Source of the DNA: a virus
Strand: one strand, 5' to 3'
IMG/VR virus record: IMGVR_UViG_3300010388_000281
Coordinates: 1 to 38,902 of that record
Length of the DNA stretch: 38,902 nt
Each line of letters opens with the position of its first letter. Positions within the stretch are counted from its first letter, which is position 1. The position numbers were made by a program, and so were the translations under genes. The notes under the pieces were generated by a model. That model saw nothing but the letters and a program-made list of their open reading frames with translations. It did not search any database and was not told the origin of the DNA. Positions 16,423 to 24,875 of the stretch are shown here, one piece after another.

Positions 16423-16859
16423 GACAGTTCAACGTTTTTGAAAACGGTGCACCATTTCCTGGCACATGCGTAGGGTGCCGAAGCAACATAAAACTATTTG
16501 ACCTAGGCGCAGACCTAATCTCAGGCGGTAACGCCATGATTTGTTTACAGTGTGTAAACGACTTGGCAGAGTTTGTAGGCCAAGCACCTAAGCAGCCTTT
16601 GCTTGAAGAAATTGACAGACTCAAGGCTGAAATTGTTTCACGTGAAACAGAACTAAATAAAGTACCAGAACTAGTAGAGGGACTCATCAATGGAATTCGT
16701 GGTAGCGTTACTGATTTTGTGTTTGCTGTTTCTTACAGCGACAGTTCTAGCAGCGAAAAGCCTATTCGGAAGGCTAAGCCAAGCAGCGGAGGACTCAATA
16801 AAACTGTCGAAGATGCAGAACGACACAATCAAACACCTGAGCAACCTCTTAGCGAGTAA
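16419..16859 (+). CDS. Zinc-ribbon and coiled-coil protein, unknown
   Basis: 146 residues; start overlaps the terminase stop by four bases (ATGA). C17/C20 and C42/C45 make a four-cysteine zinc ribbon in the first 50 residues, followed by a helical segment (~57-90) and a Ser/Lys-rich, probably disordered tail. The last ~56 codons overlap the next gene in another frame. Position between terminase and portal suggests a packaging accessory; no family recognised. Confidence 0.78.
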   Translation: MRQFNVFENGAPFPGTCVGCRSNIKLFDLGADLISGGNAMICLQCVNDLAEFVGQAPKQPLLEEIDRLKAEIVSRETELNKVPELVEGLINGIRGSVTDFVFAVSYSDSSSSEKPIRKAKPSSGGLNKTVEDAERHNQTPEQPLSE

Positions 16860-17016
16860 AGACCCACTAGCATTTCAGCAGATACAAACAGTTACAGTTG
16901 AGCCTGAAACACGGTATACTGGACCATATCTATCTGGAGACGAAATAGAACTATTGGAACAGCAAGAAGCGGAAATGCTGAAAGCATGGAAGTCTCTAGC
17001 AGACGACGTGGAATAA
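16690..17016 (+). CDS. Membrane-anchored helical protein
   Basis: 108 residues. One strong transmembrane segment (residues ~3-22, with short Lys-bearing end), then a long amphipathic helix and an acidic C-terminal helix. Weak ribosome binding site (GAGGGAC). It overlaps the upstream gene for 170 bases in a different frame. Single N-terminal anchor plus coiled coil is the layout of Rz-like or virion-associated membrane proteins, but it is far from the lysis cassette. Function unknown. Confidence 0.7.
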   Translation: MEFVVALLILCLLFLTATVLAAKSLFGRLSQAAEDSIKLSKMQNDTIKHLSNLLASKDPLAFQQIQTVTVEPETRYTGPYLSGDEIELLEQQEAEMLKAWKSLADDVE

Positions 17017-17020
17017 GGTT

Positions 17021-19141
17021 ATGGCTAACGACATATTTGGCAGCAACGGCAACCTCGCAGGCGGAGCGCCTGTAGAGGGAGACATGACCGACAGTGCTAC
17101 TCTCAATAAGTTCAAGAAGCAAGAAGATGCTAAGAAACTTGTTGCTTGGGTAAAAGCCGAGTATGAGAAATGCAAGCAGGCCCGTAAGTCTGAAGAACAA
17201 GAATGGTATCTGAACATCTCGTTCTACAACGGATACCAGTACCACTCTTGGCGTAACGTTGGCAGCACCCAGATGCTGCAAGAAGAGCCTAACCCTCAGG
17301 GTTTGCCACGTGTAACCGTGAACCGTATCGAACCTGTTATCCGAACCGAAATCGCTAAGACCACCTCAGGTCACCCTTCAGCCACTGTAGCCCCAGCATC
17401 TAACGACGACGACGACCTTATGGCTGCCTCTGCAGGTGAACAGGTTTGGCAGTCAATTTACGACAAACACTCTTTCCAGACCAACGTTTTGCAGAAAGCC
17501 GAGTTCTGGCGTGCAACCACAGGCAACGCTTTCATCAAAACCTACTGGGATTCAAGTGTCAAAGAAGTTACCCCAACATCAATGCAAGACCCATACACAG
17601 GCCAGAAGCAGGTTATCCAGCGGGTAACCGCAACTGGTGACGTGGCTTTCGAAGTGGTATCACCATTCCACCTTTTCGTCCCAGACCTCTCAGAAGAAAA
17701 CATTGAAGCACAGCCGTATGTATTTAATGTCTATACAAAGTCAGAGCAGTGGGTTCGTTCAACCTTCGGCTCAGTGCTACCAAAAGACTTCAAGCCAGCA
17801 AAGGTATCCACCTCGGAAATCCTAGATGCAGCCCTAATGGACATGCGAAACGTTGACAACGCCAAGCCTGACGCTGTGCTTGTTATTGAAATGTGGTGCA
17901 AACCAAACGGCAACCCACACATGCCAAACGGTGGACTAGTAACCATCGTTGACAACGAGATTGTCCAGTTGGCTGAAAACGGCATCCCCTACGCCCACAA
18001 ACAGTACCCGTTTGCACACCTATACAGCATCCCGACAGGTAAGTTCTACCGCCGTTCAGTGGTCAAATCTTTGATTCCTATTCAGCGTGAATACAACCGT
18101 CTACGTTCACAAATCATCCACGCCAAAAACCTTATGGCTAAGCCACAGATGATGTACCAAGAGGGTTCTGTAGACCCACGTAAGATTACCGCCCGTGCAG
18201 GTATCTGGATTCCTGTACGCCCAGGTTTCGCCAACCCAACCCCTGTCCCGCTACAGCCGTTGCCTAACTATGTTCTAAACGAAGTTCAGCAGTTGCACTC
18301 AGACTTCGAAGACCTATCAGGTCAGCACCAAGTCTCACGCGGCGAATCAGGTGGCGTCACCGCAGCCACCGCAATCAACTACCTACAGGAACGTGACGAC
18401 GCCTACCTGACCACCGTGTTCTCATCAATTGAGGCAGCAATCGGCAAGGTAGCAAAACAGTCACTAACCCTATTTGTACAATATGTACAAACTCCACGCC
18501 TAGTGAAAACCGTTGGCACCGATGGTGCATTCGACGCAACAGTCCTATCAGGTGCAGACATCGCATCAGGAACCGACATCCGCATCGAATCAGGTTCAGC
18601 CCTCCCAACCTCAAAGTCAGCACGCCAAGCGTTGATTACAGAGTGGATGAAGATGGGCTTCCTCCAGCCACAAGACGGCCTGAAGATTCTCGACATGGGC
18701 ATGCTGAAGCAGTTCTACAACGTCATCAAAATTGATGAAAACCAGGCTCAGCGTGAGAACCTAATGATGAAACGCCTAGACGACCAGACCATCCAACAGT
18801 TCCAGATGGAATGGGAGCAGGGTGCAGCAAATGGTGACGTGGACAAGATTGTTCCAGGTCAGGTAGACGCAAACGGTCAGCCAGTAGGTTTGGCAGTTCC
18901 ACCAGTTGTTCAGGTTCACAACTACGACAACCACGCTGTGCACGTAGAAATTCACAACCGTTTCCGCAAGTCACAGTCGTTCGACATTCTTCCAGATTCT
19001 GTGAAGGCAGAGTTTGAGAAGCACATAAGCATGCACGAGCAGGCTCTACAGCAAAAGGCTATGGAGCAGGCTATGATGGGCATGGGACCAGAAAACCCAC
19101 AACAGGCTCCACCACAAGGTGACCAGCCACCAATACAGTAA
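17021..19141 (+). CDS. Portal protein
   Basis: 706 residues, a size typical for P22-like portals. Helical N-terminus with Trp/Tyr-rich segment (Tyr-Asn-Gly-Tyr-Gln), a beta-rich wing domain, the long crown/stem helices in the second half, and a Gln/Met/Pro-rich C-terminal tail. Position straight after the terminase and before scaffold and coat genes fits the portal. Twelve copies form the vertex through which DNA enters and leaves. Strong by order, size and general character; no single signature motif. Confidence 0.9.
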   Translation: MANDIFGSNGNLAGGAPVEGDMTDSATLNKFKKQEDAKKLVAWVKAEYEKCKQARKSEEQEWYLNISFYNGYQYHSWRNVGSTQMLQEEPNPQGLPRVTVNRIEPVIRTEIAKTTSGHPSATVAPASNDDDDLMAASAGEQVWQSIYDKHSFQTNVLQKAEFWRATTGNAFIKTYWDSSVKEVTPTSMQDPYTGQKQVIQRVTATGDVAFEVVSPFHLFVPDLSEENIEAQPYVFNVYTKSEQWVRSTFGSVLPKDFKPAKVSTSEILDAALMDMRNVDNAKPDAVLVIEMWCKPNGNPHMPNGGLVTIVDNEIVQLAENGIPYAHKQYPFAHLYSIPTGKFYRRSVVKSLIPIQREYNRLRSQIIHAKNLMAKPQMMYQEGSVDPRKITARAGIWIPVRPGFANPTPVPLQPLPNYVLNEVQQLHSDFEDLSGQHQVSRGESGGVTAATAINYLQERDDAYLTTVFSSIEAAIGKVAKQSLTLFVQYVQTPRLVKTVGTDGAFDATVLSGADIASGTDIRIESGSALPTSKSARQALITEWMKMGFLQPQDGLKILDMGMLKQFYNVIKIDENQAQRENLMMKRLDDQTIQQFQMEWEQGAANGDVDKIVPGQVDANGQPVGLAVPPVVQVHNYDNHAVHVEIHNRFRKSQSFDILPDSVKAEFEKHISMHEQALQQKAMEQAMMGMGPENPQQAPPQGDQPPIQ

Positions 19142-19149
19142 GGAAAACA

Positions 19150-19986
19150 ATGTCTGATGAGACGCAGGTAACCCCTGACCAGACTACCGAGACGGTAGAA
19201 ACCCCAGTAGTTGAAGAGACAAAGGCTCACCCAGCCCACGAGAAACTACTCGCTGAATTGCCTGAGGCTTGGCACTCAAAGGTAACCCCATACCTTCAGG
19301 AGCAGGACAAGTATTTCCAGCAGCAGTTGGAAAAGTACACCCCATTCAAGGAATACGTTGAGCAGGGCGTTTCATCTGACCTTATTCTTGGCGGATTGAA
19401 CCTTGCCCGTGCAATCGAATCAAACCCACAAGAGGTTTACTCGTCACTGAAAGACTACCTAGGTCAGCAGGGTCTACTCCCTGAAGAGGCTGCACAGGCT
19501 GCAGCAGACATCATGGAAAATGAGTCTGGTGATGACGTAGAGAACATTTTTGACACTGTCCCAGCAGAACTGAAACGTGAGATTGAAGACCTCAAACAGT
19601 TCAAAAACCAACAGGAAGAGTTCCAGTACAAGCAGGAACTTGAGAAGGAAACTGAGCGTTACACTCAGGAACTTGAAACTGAGATGGCTGGGCTAAAGTC
19701 ACGTTTCAGCATCTCTGAAGCACACGAAATTGCTATGTATGACCTTATGAACGCTGCCCTAAGCGCAGGACGTGAAATCACTTTGGCTGACGCTGCCCAG
19801 CAGTTGCAGGCCATGGTTGGTCCGTTCGGCGGAGCAGGTCAGGGTGGCGAACCAGCACCAACCATTGTTGGTTCAGCAGGTGGCGCAGGCGTAGTAGCCC
19901 CAAATTTGCAGGTACCAAAAGATGATAAAGGTAAGAAAGAAATGCTTGCCCAAATGTTTGAGGAATACCGCAAAGCAAACCAGTAA
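19150..19986 (+). CDS. Capsid scaffolding protein
   Basis: 278 residues with AAGGAAA ribosome binding site. Acidic disordered N-terminus, a long coiled coil (~150-190, Glu/Gln/Lys-rich), a Gly/Ala/Pro linker (~222-255) and a short basic C-terminal helix, the classic scaffold end that contacts the coat protein. It lies between portal and major capsid genes. No protease domain is evident, so the scaffold may leave intact or be cleaved by an unidentified enzyme. Confidence 0.87.
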   Translation: MSDETQVTPDQTTETVETPVVEETKAHPAHEKLLAELPEAWHSKVTPYLQEQDKYFQQQLEKYTPFKEYVEQGVSSDLILGGLNLARAIESNPQEVYSSLKDYLGQQGLLPEEAAQAAADIMENESGDDVENIFDTVPAELKREIEDLKQFKNQQEEFQYKQELEKETERYTQELETEMAGLKSRFSISEAHEIAMYDLMNAALSAGREITLADAAQQLQAMVGPFGGAGQGGEPAPTIVGSAGGAGVVAPNLQVPKDDKGKKEMLAQMFEEYRKANQ

Positions 19987-19990
19987 AATC

Positions 19991-20095
19991 TGCTACGATA
20001 TTACTGTATTCCGATGTTACAGCCCTAAGAGGGGTCAGGGACTGAAGATAAATTTTAATTCATTTATCCACTTCTACTCTTAGGAGAGTAAAATT
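19991..20095 (+). promoter_or_regulatory. Promoter and structured leader of the capsid gene
   Basis: TGC-TACGAT (19991-19999) is an extended -10 candidate. The ~90-base leader holds three possible hairpins: CAGCCCT paired with AGGG-A-CTG, GATAAAT (20047-20053) with ATTTATC (20062-20068), and TACTCT-TAGG-AGAGTA (20075-20090), the last containing the ribosome binding site GGAGAG. This could stabilise the mRNA or tune capsid output. Confidence 0.5.
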
Positions 20096-21319
20096 ATGGC
20101 TGGTCAAGGCATTTTGACTTTCGCCTCGGAGGCTTTGAAACTCGTCTACGGCGACATTCACGAGCAACTCCGAGACAAGAACCCTGCGTTGGAATTCATC
20201 GAATCTTCATCGCAGCACATCACCCAGAACGGTAAAGAAGTAATCTTCGATACCCACATTGGACGCAACCAGGGCATCGGTGCTCGTGGAGTTCGAGAGA
20301 AACTCCCTACCGCTGGCGCTCAGAAGTACAAGCAGGCTCACCTATACCTAAAGAACCTATACGGTGCTATTGAGGTTGACGGTCAGTTGTTTGAGCAGGC
20401 TGCTGACAACTACAACTCGTTCATCAACGTAGTTGACAACGAAATCAAGGGCCTAAAGCGAGACCTATCTCGTGACCTAAACCGTCAGATTTACGGTGAC
20501 GGAACTGGTACCCTCGGTGTCGTAAAGACCACTGACTCAACCGCAGACACCTCAGTCGACTTCGACGACGTGCACTGGATTGAGCCAGACATGGTTGTTG
20601 ACCTACTTGCAGGAACTGACCTTGTAGACGGAACTCCAACCGTTCTATACGCTGGAATCCAGGTTGTATCTGTAAACGAAACCACCAACGTTGTAATCTT
20701 CGACACTGCTGTTGCAGTGACCGCAGGTGACATCATTGTTCGTGCATCGAACACCGCCAACTCATTCAACAAGGAACTCACTGGTTTGGGTAAAATTGTT
20801 GGCTCAGGCGACTCGCTACACGGCATCGACGGTTCTTCTGTATCAGTATGGAACTCAACCATCAAGACCCTAGGCTCAGTAGGCACCCCAGGTACCCTAA
20901 CTGAACTAAACCTTATCAACCTCGTTCAGGATGTTGACAAGAAGGGTGGCGACGTTGACGTATTCCTAGCATCACCAGGTGTATACAACGCTTACTGGAA
21001 CCTGCTTCAGGGCATGCGCCAGTTCGTAAACGGTGCAGCACTAACTGGTGGTCAGCGTTCATTCACATTCGAAGCATTGGGTAAGCCAATCAAGTTCGTG
21101 TCTGACTACGCTGCTCCAAAGGGCACCTTGTACGCACTATCAAGCAAGGAAATTGTCATCAACCGCAAGAAGGACTGGTCATGGATGGACCGTGACGGTT
21201 CAATGTGGTCACGTGTTGCTGACACTGACGCTTACGAAGCACGTTTGTACCAGTACTCAGAGATTGGTACCTACCGTCGTAACGCACACGCTAAGTTGAG
21301 CAACATCGCTGAACTATAA
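20096..21319 (+). CDS. Major capsid protein, HK97-type fold
   Basis: 407 residues. N-terminal arm, then a region matching the E-loop and P-domain (Asp-Thr-His-Ile-Gly-Arg-Asn...Ala-Arg-Gly, a long helix around 105-130), an Asp/Thr-rich insertion at ~140-230 that may be an I-domain or surface loop, and an A-domain at the end. Order after scaffold, strong leader and codon optimisation support a highly expressed capsid protein. It ends at a strong terminator. Confidence 0.93.
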   Translation: MAGQGILTFASEALKLVYGDIHEQLRDKNPALEFIESSSQHITQNGKEVIFDTHIGRNQGIGARGVREKLPTAGAQKYKQAHLYLKNLYGAIEVDGQLFEQAADNYNSFINVVDNEIKGLKRDLSRDLNRQIYGDGTGTLGVVKTTDSTADTSVDFDDVHWIEPDMVVDLLAGTDLVDGTPTVLYAGIQVVSVNETTNVVIFDTAVAVTAGDIIVRASNTANSFNKELTGLGKIVGSGDSLHGIDGSSVSVWNSTIKTLGSVGTPGTLTELNLINLVQDVDKKGGDVDVFLASPGVYNAYWNLLQGMRQFVNGAALTGGQRSFTFEALGKPIKFVSDYAAPKGTLYALSSKEIVINRKKDWSWMDRDGSMWSRVADTDAYEARLYQYSEIGTYRRNAHAKLSNIAEL

Positions 21320-21334
21320 GCACTAAAATAAACT

Positions 21335-21378
21335 CCCCCGCTACTGTGGTCCGTCTCGCCCAGTAGCGGGGGTTTTTT
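21335..21378 (+). terminator. Strong intrinsic terminator after the capsid gene
   Basis: CCCCCGCTACTG (21335-21346) and CAGTAGCGGGGG (21361-21372) form a perfect 12-bp stem with a 14-base loop followed by six T (21373-21378). It isolates the capsid mRNA from downstream tail genes, allowing different expression levels. Confidence 0.93.
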
Positions 21379-21380
21379 AG

Positions 21381-21386
21381 TAGAAT
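21381..21386 (+). promoter_or_regulatory. -10-like box for a probably leaderless mRNA
   Basis: TAGAAT lies six bases before the ATG at 21393, directly after the terminator. There is no ribosome binding site before that ATG, so transcription would begin at or next to the start codon. The -35 region is not recognisable. Confidence 0.45.
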
Positions 21387-21392
21387 AGATTT

Positions 21393-21815
21393 ATGGACGT
21401 AATAAACTTTGCCCGCATCGACGGCCTGTACTCGGACCACCAACGCCGAGTAGCAGCAGTCATCTCTGACGTGTTCCCCACTGTTCGCTTGCTCCGTATG
21501 GAGCCAGGCCACCCAGCGTTCGACCCAGAACGCCCATTTGCTTTAGTGGATGAACCAAACCTTGGCACCCCATACCACATCCGCAACCTACACGAATCAG
21601 AAATCGATTCCCGCATACTGGCCTGGTTGCTAGAAAATAACACCCACGACCCCAACTCTAAAGTAAATAAGTTACAATTGTTAGAGATGGCTGAGGCTGC
21701 GCTCAACGCTAAAAAAGAAGAAGAATGGCGTGCAGAGCGTAAAGACATTCTAAAGAGTGCTATGAAATCACACAAAAATTCGTGGTCTCACGATGGAAAA
21801 ACCCTTAGGAAGTAA
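21393..21815 (+). CDS. Head-to-tail region protein, unknown
   Basis: 140 residues. A globular first half with Phe-Asp-Pro-Glu-Arg-Pro-Phe-Ala-Leu-Val and Tyr-His-Ile-Arg segments, then a charged helix and a C-terminal basic end (His-Asp-Gly-Lys-Thr-Leu-Arg-Lys). I recall comparable proteins between the coat and adaptor genes of other actinobacterial phages, without a firm function. Probably a minor head or joining protein. No ribosome binding site is visible. Confidence 0.82.
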   Translation: MDVINFARIDGLYSDHQRRVAAVISDVFPTVRLLRMEPGHPAFDPERPFALVDEPNLGTPYHIRNLHESEIDSRILAWLLENNTHDPNSKVNKLQLLEMAEAALNAKKEEEWRAERKDILKSAMKSHKNSWSHDGKTLRK

Positions 21816-21817
21816 TC

Positions 21818-22477
21818 ATGCCAGCAGAAGAATTCACCCACACAGGCACAGACGTTGCAGACCGTGTACGCTCACAATTTGGTGACGTTTCAGGTGCACA
21901 GTTGGCTGATGCTGCCATTCTTCGCTGGATAAATGACGGTCAACGAGAAATCGTCAACTCAAACCCAATCCTCAGAGCCACCAAACTAACCGACATTGTT
22001 GCAGGTCAGCAAGACTACACATTCCCTAACGACAAAGTCCTAGCCATTGAAGCCATTTATGTTTCAGGTTACCCAATCAAAAACGTGTCACCGCAGGCTG
22101 CCCGTGAATACATCATCGCCATTGACCCAACCTCAATCCTCAACGCTGAACGCCCAGAGGTATGGTATGAGCGTGCAGGCGTAATCACCTTCTACCCAGT
22201 GCCAAGCAAATCAATCACCAACGGCATGAAAATGGAATACGTAAAAGTGCCAACCAACATCACCACATTTGGTAGCACACTAACCATCCCAGACCGTTAC
22301 TTCAATGAACTGGTCAACTACGTTATTTCGCAGGCCCTGGAAATGGACGAAAACTATGACGCAGCATCATACAAAACCCGCCAATTCCGTGAAGGATTAG
22401 ACCGCCTGAACCTGAAAGAGAACCTGTCCCAGACAGACCTATACCAGAGCATCCTCCCTGACGCATTGGACTACTAA
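21818..22477 (+). CDS. Tail-tube adaptor (T7 gp11-like)
   Basis: 219 residues. Begins with a helical region (Ala-Asp-Arg-Val-Arg, Trp-Ile-Asn-Asp-Gly-Gln-Arg-Glu-Ile), then beta segments with Tyr-Thr-Phe-Pro and Phe-Tyr-Pro-Val-Pro, and a C-terminal helix bundle. This helix/Trp-Ile-Asn pattern and location between capsid and nozzle genes fit the tail tubular protein A/head-tail adaptor group that forms the ring under the portal. The stop overlaps the next start by one base. Confidence 0.84.
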   Translation: MPAEEFTHTGTDVADRVRSQFGDVSGAQLADAAILRWINDGQREIVNSNPILRATKLTDIVAGQQDYTFPNDKVLAIEAIYVSGYPIKNVSPQAAREYIIAIDPTSILNAERPEVWYERAGVITFYPVPSKSITNGMKMEYVKVPTNITTFGSTLTIPDRYFNELVNYVISQALEMDENYDAASYKTRQFREGLDRLNLKENLSQTDLYQSILPDALDY

Positions 22478-24129
22478 TGTCCTCAACAATCAGAACCCGC
22501 TCAGCGACACTACAACGCTTCACTGGTGGTCTAAACAACTACTGGGACCAGTCATCAATTGACGACACTGAACTTGCAGGCATTGTCAACTTCGAATTCA
22601 CCACCAATGGTGCACTAACCTCACGTCCAGCAATCTACCCAGAATCTGCAGGCATCGGCTACGTTGCAACACCAGAAGCAGACGAACCTCTAGACATTCT
22701 AGGCACCTACATCAAACAAGACGGCACCCGCTACCTTGTCTGTGTTACCGACGCTAAAACCTGGCTATACAACGTCGAAGCCTACGAGTTCACCCTAATC
22801 GCTGCGTTCCGTGCATCAGACTGCACCCAATACGACGACAAAGTGGTCCTATCCTCAACCTACACACACGGCGGATACTGGGACGGCACAGCCTTCACGG
22901 TCACCAACATGCCATACCTTGGCGGAATTGAACTGTTCCAAAACCGTTTCTTCGGCTACGGCGTAGAAGGCACAGGCACCGCCTCAACCCTCTACTGGTC
23001 AGACATCACCACCTTCGGCCCATCAGGTGAACTAACCTCAATCTGGGACTGGACCGACGACACCTCAAACTACTACTACGTAGAAATCGGTACAGGCGAC
23101 GGACAATGGATTACCGCCATGGCCCAAGGCTACGGAGATGTCGTAATCTTCCGCAACCGCTCAACCTACCGTTTCAGTTATGGTGACTCACCAGAAACAG
23201 GCACCATGCAACCAATGCAACAAGACATTGGTGCCGAAAACAAACGCTCAGTTGTCAAATTCGAAAACGCCCACTTCGTCCTATCAGGTGGCATCCTCTA
23301 CAAATACCAGAACTGGCTCTACTACCCACTAAACGCACAACGAGTCAAATTCACTGGCGACAGCATAACAACAAGATTTCAACACGCTGTAAGCATCGTC
23401 GGACGACGCTGCCTCGTATGGCATGATGGAACCCTATACTCATACAATCTGGACACAGAGACATGGTCAGAATGGCAAAGCACAAGCAAAGTCGCATACT
23501 TCCGAGACGTGCCAAGACGCTCAGAAGAAGATACAGAAGCCACCTACTATGGCATCAGTGGGGTAGAGAACCCTACCGTGTCTGGTTCAGGCGACTTCTG
23601 CTTATGGCGCATCGAAGATAAACCAACCACCAATGTTGGCTCAGAATCATTCGAATGCTCACTACGCACCAAAATCTACGACTTCGACACCCCCGTCGAA
23701 TGGAAACGCCTATACTTTTGGGCTGTGGATTTGCAAACCGCCAACCCTGTAAAGGCTGTTGCTTTCCCTGTATCAATCCCTGAAAGCGCATTGCAAACAA
23801 CCTGGGATGAGTTGTCTAAAGACTTTGAAGGCGAAACAGGTTTCTACACTTGGGACAAGTTATCTAAAGATGACCCATCTGACACCGTGTACGGAACATG
23901 GGACGCCATCACCACCCCATCTGGTGCCATTTCTACAATTGTTGAAGATTTCCCTCAAAACTACCCTTTGCGTATGGAAGTGAAACTCAATCAGGCTTTG
24001 CGCTTCAGACGCATCTATTTTGAGTTATACTTGACCTGTGACGGTACGGCGTCCACTTCACCTGTACAGATTTTTAGCATCATTCCTTTGATTGGTGCTA
24101 AAGCAAAGATTGCTAAGGGAGCAAACTAG
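22477..24129 (+). CDS. Tail nozzle protein (T7 gp12/P22 gp10-like)
   Basis: 550 residues, beta-rich throughout. The start (Arg-Phe-Thr-Gly-Gly-Leu-Asn) and repeated strands with Trp/Tyr (for example Leu-Tyr-Trp-Ser-Asp, Val-Val-Ile-Phe-Arg-Asn-Arg) are typical of the propeller-type nozzle that extends the short tail. It follows the adaptor with a one-base overlap. Around 23.70 kb codon choice changes from C/A-ending to more G/T-ending inside the gene, a possible recombination joint. Confidence 0.85.
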   Translation: MSSTIRTRSATLQRFTGGLNNYWDQSSIDDTELAGIVNFEFTTNGALTSRPAIYPESAGIGYVATPEADEPLDILGTYIKQDGTRYLVCVTDAKTWLYNVEAYEFTLIAAFRASDCTQYDDKVVLSSTYTHGGYWDGTAFTVTNMPYLGGIELFQNRFFGYGVEGTGTASTLYWSDITTFGPSGELTSIWDWTDDTSNYYYVEIGTGDGQWITAMAQGYGDVVIFRNRSTYRFSYGDSPETGTMQPMQQDIGAENKRSVVKFENAHFVLSGGILYKYQNWLYYPLNAQRVKFTGDSITTRFQHAVSIVGRRCLVWHDGTLYSYNLDTETWSEWQSTSKVAYFRDVPRRSEEDTEATYYGISGVENPTVSGSGDFCLWRIEDKPTTNVGSESFECSLRTKIYDFDTPVEWKRLYFWAVDLQTANPVKAVAFPVSIPESALQTTWDELSKDFEGETGFYTWDKLSKDDPSDTVYGTWDAITTPSGAISTIVEDFPQNYPLRMEVKLNQALRFRRIYFELYLTCDGTASTSPVQIFSIIPLIGAKAKIAKGAN

Positions 24130-24311
24130 TGGCGCAAAAGAACACCATGCTTGGCACCTACTCGTTCAACCCTTTTTCGGCTGGTAAGAAAATGTATGCA
24201 AGCATGTCTGGTGCACCTACTCGTGGACCAGTGGACATGACAGGGTATGCTGACCGTGACCGCCGTATCGCAGCGAAGAAGGCTGCTTTGATGAAGAAGA
24301 GGGGCATGTAA
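24129..24311 (+). CDS. Small basic virion-associated protein
   Basis: Sixty residues from a GTG overlapping the previous TAG, with AAGGGAG as ribosome binding site. Asn-Pro-Phe-Ser-Ala-Gly start, then an Arg/Lys/Ala-rich C-terminal helix. Located between nozzle and internal proteins; unknown function, perhaps minor virion protein. Confidence 0.75.
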   Translation: MAQKNTMLGTYSFNPFSAGKKMYASMSGAPTRGPVDMTGYADRDRRIAAKKAALMKKRGM

Positions 24312-24874
24312 TGGCAATAATGCCTGTCAAAACCACAGACGTTGCAGACCCAAACAGCCCTATCAAGTTTTACGCTCCTGAGCGTGCAGTGCAGATGGCT
24401 GGCGGAACTATGACTGGTGACCCAACAACTGTGCAGCGTGCATCAGAGTCTTGGAAATTAGAATCAGACCCTGTGTATCAGCAGGCTCTTGCTGGTGGGC
24501 AGTCAGCGTTCAACCGTTCACGTGCTAATGCTTTGTCAGATGTGCAGAACCAGACCACTGCTGCTAACCGCCAACTATCGGGTATGAAGCAGTCTGCTGC
24601 AGGTTCACGACGAAACCTTGCAGGTAATTTTGCTGCACGTGGTATGGGGCGTGGAGCGTATGGTGCTTATTACCGTGCACAGGACCAGGCGAATGCTGCA
24701 GATGTTGCTGCCCAGACCAGTGTGAAGGACCAGTTGGCTGCTTTGAACCAGAACTTTTTGGCGAACTATGGTGCTATTGGCACTGATTGGACTGGCACAA
24801 CTGTTGGTCAGGATTACAGGAACCAAGCAATTCAGCAAGCAATTGCTGCCCAACTAGCCCGTTACGGAGCATAA
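24311..24874 (+). CDS. Putative internal virion protein
   Basis: 187 residues, Ala/Gln/Asn-rich, with a long helical region (~60-180) containing Gly-rich breaks (Ala-Ala-Arg-Gly-Met-Gly-Arg-Gly-Ala-Tyr). This resembles the small ejection proteins (T7 gp14-like in size and composition) that cross the envelope with the DNA. Its place just before two larger internal-type genes supports this. Assignment by context. Confidence 0.8.
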   Translation: MAIMPVKTTDVADPNSPIKFYAPERAVQMAGGTMTGDPTTVQRASESWKLESDPVYQQALAGGQSAFNRSRANALSDVQNQTTAANRQLSGMKQSAAGSRRNLAGNFAARGMGRGAYGAYYRAQDQANAADVAAQTSVKDQLAALNQNFLANYGAIGTDWTGTTVGQDYRNQAIQQAIAAQLARYGA

Positions 24875-24875
24875 A

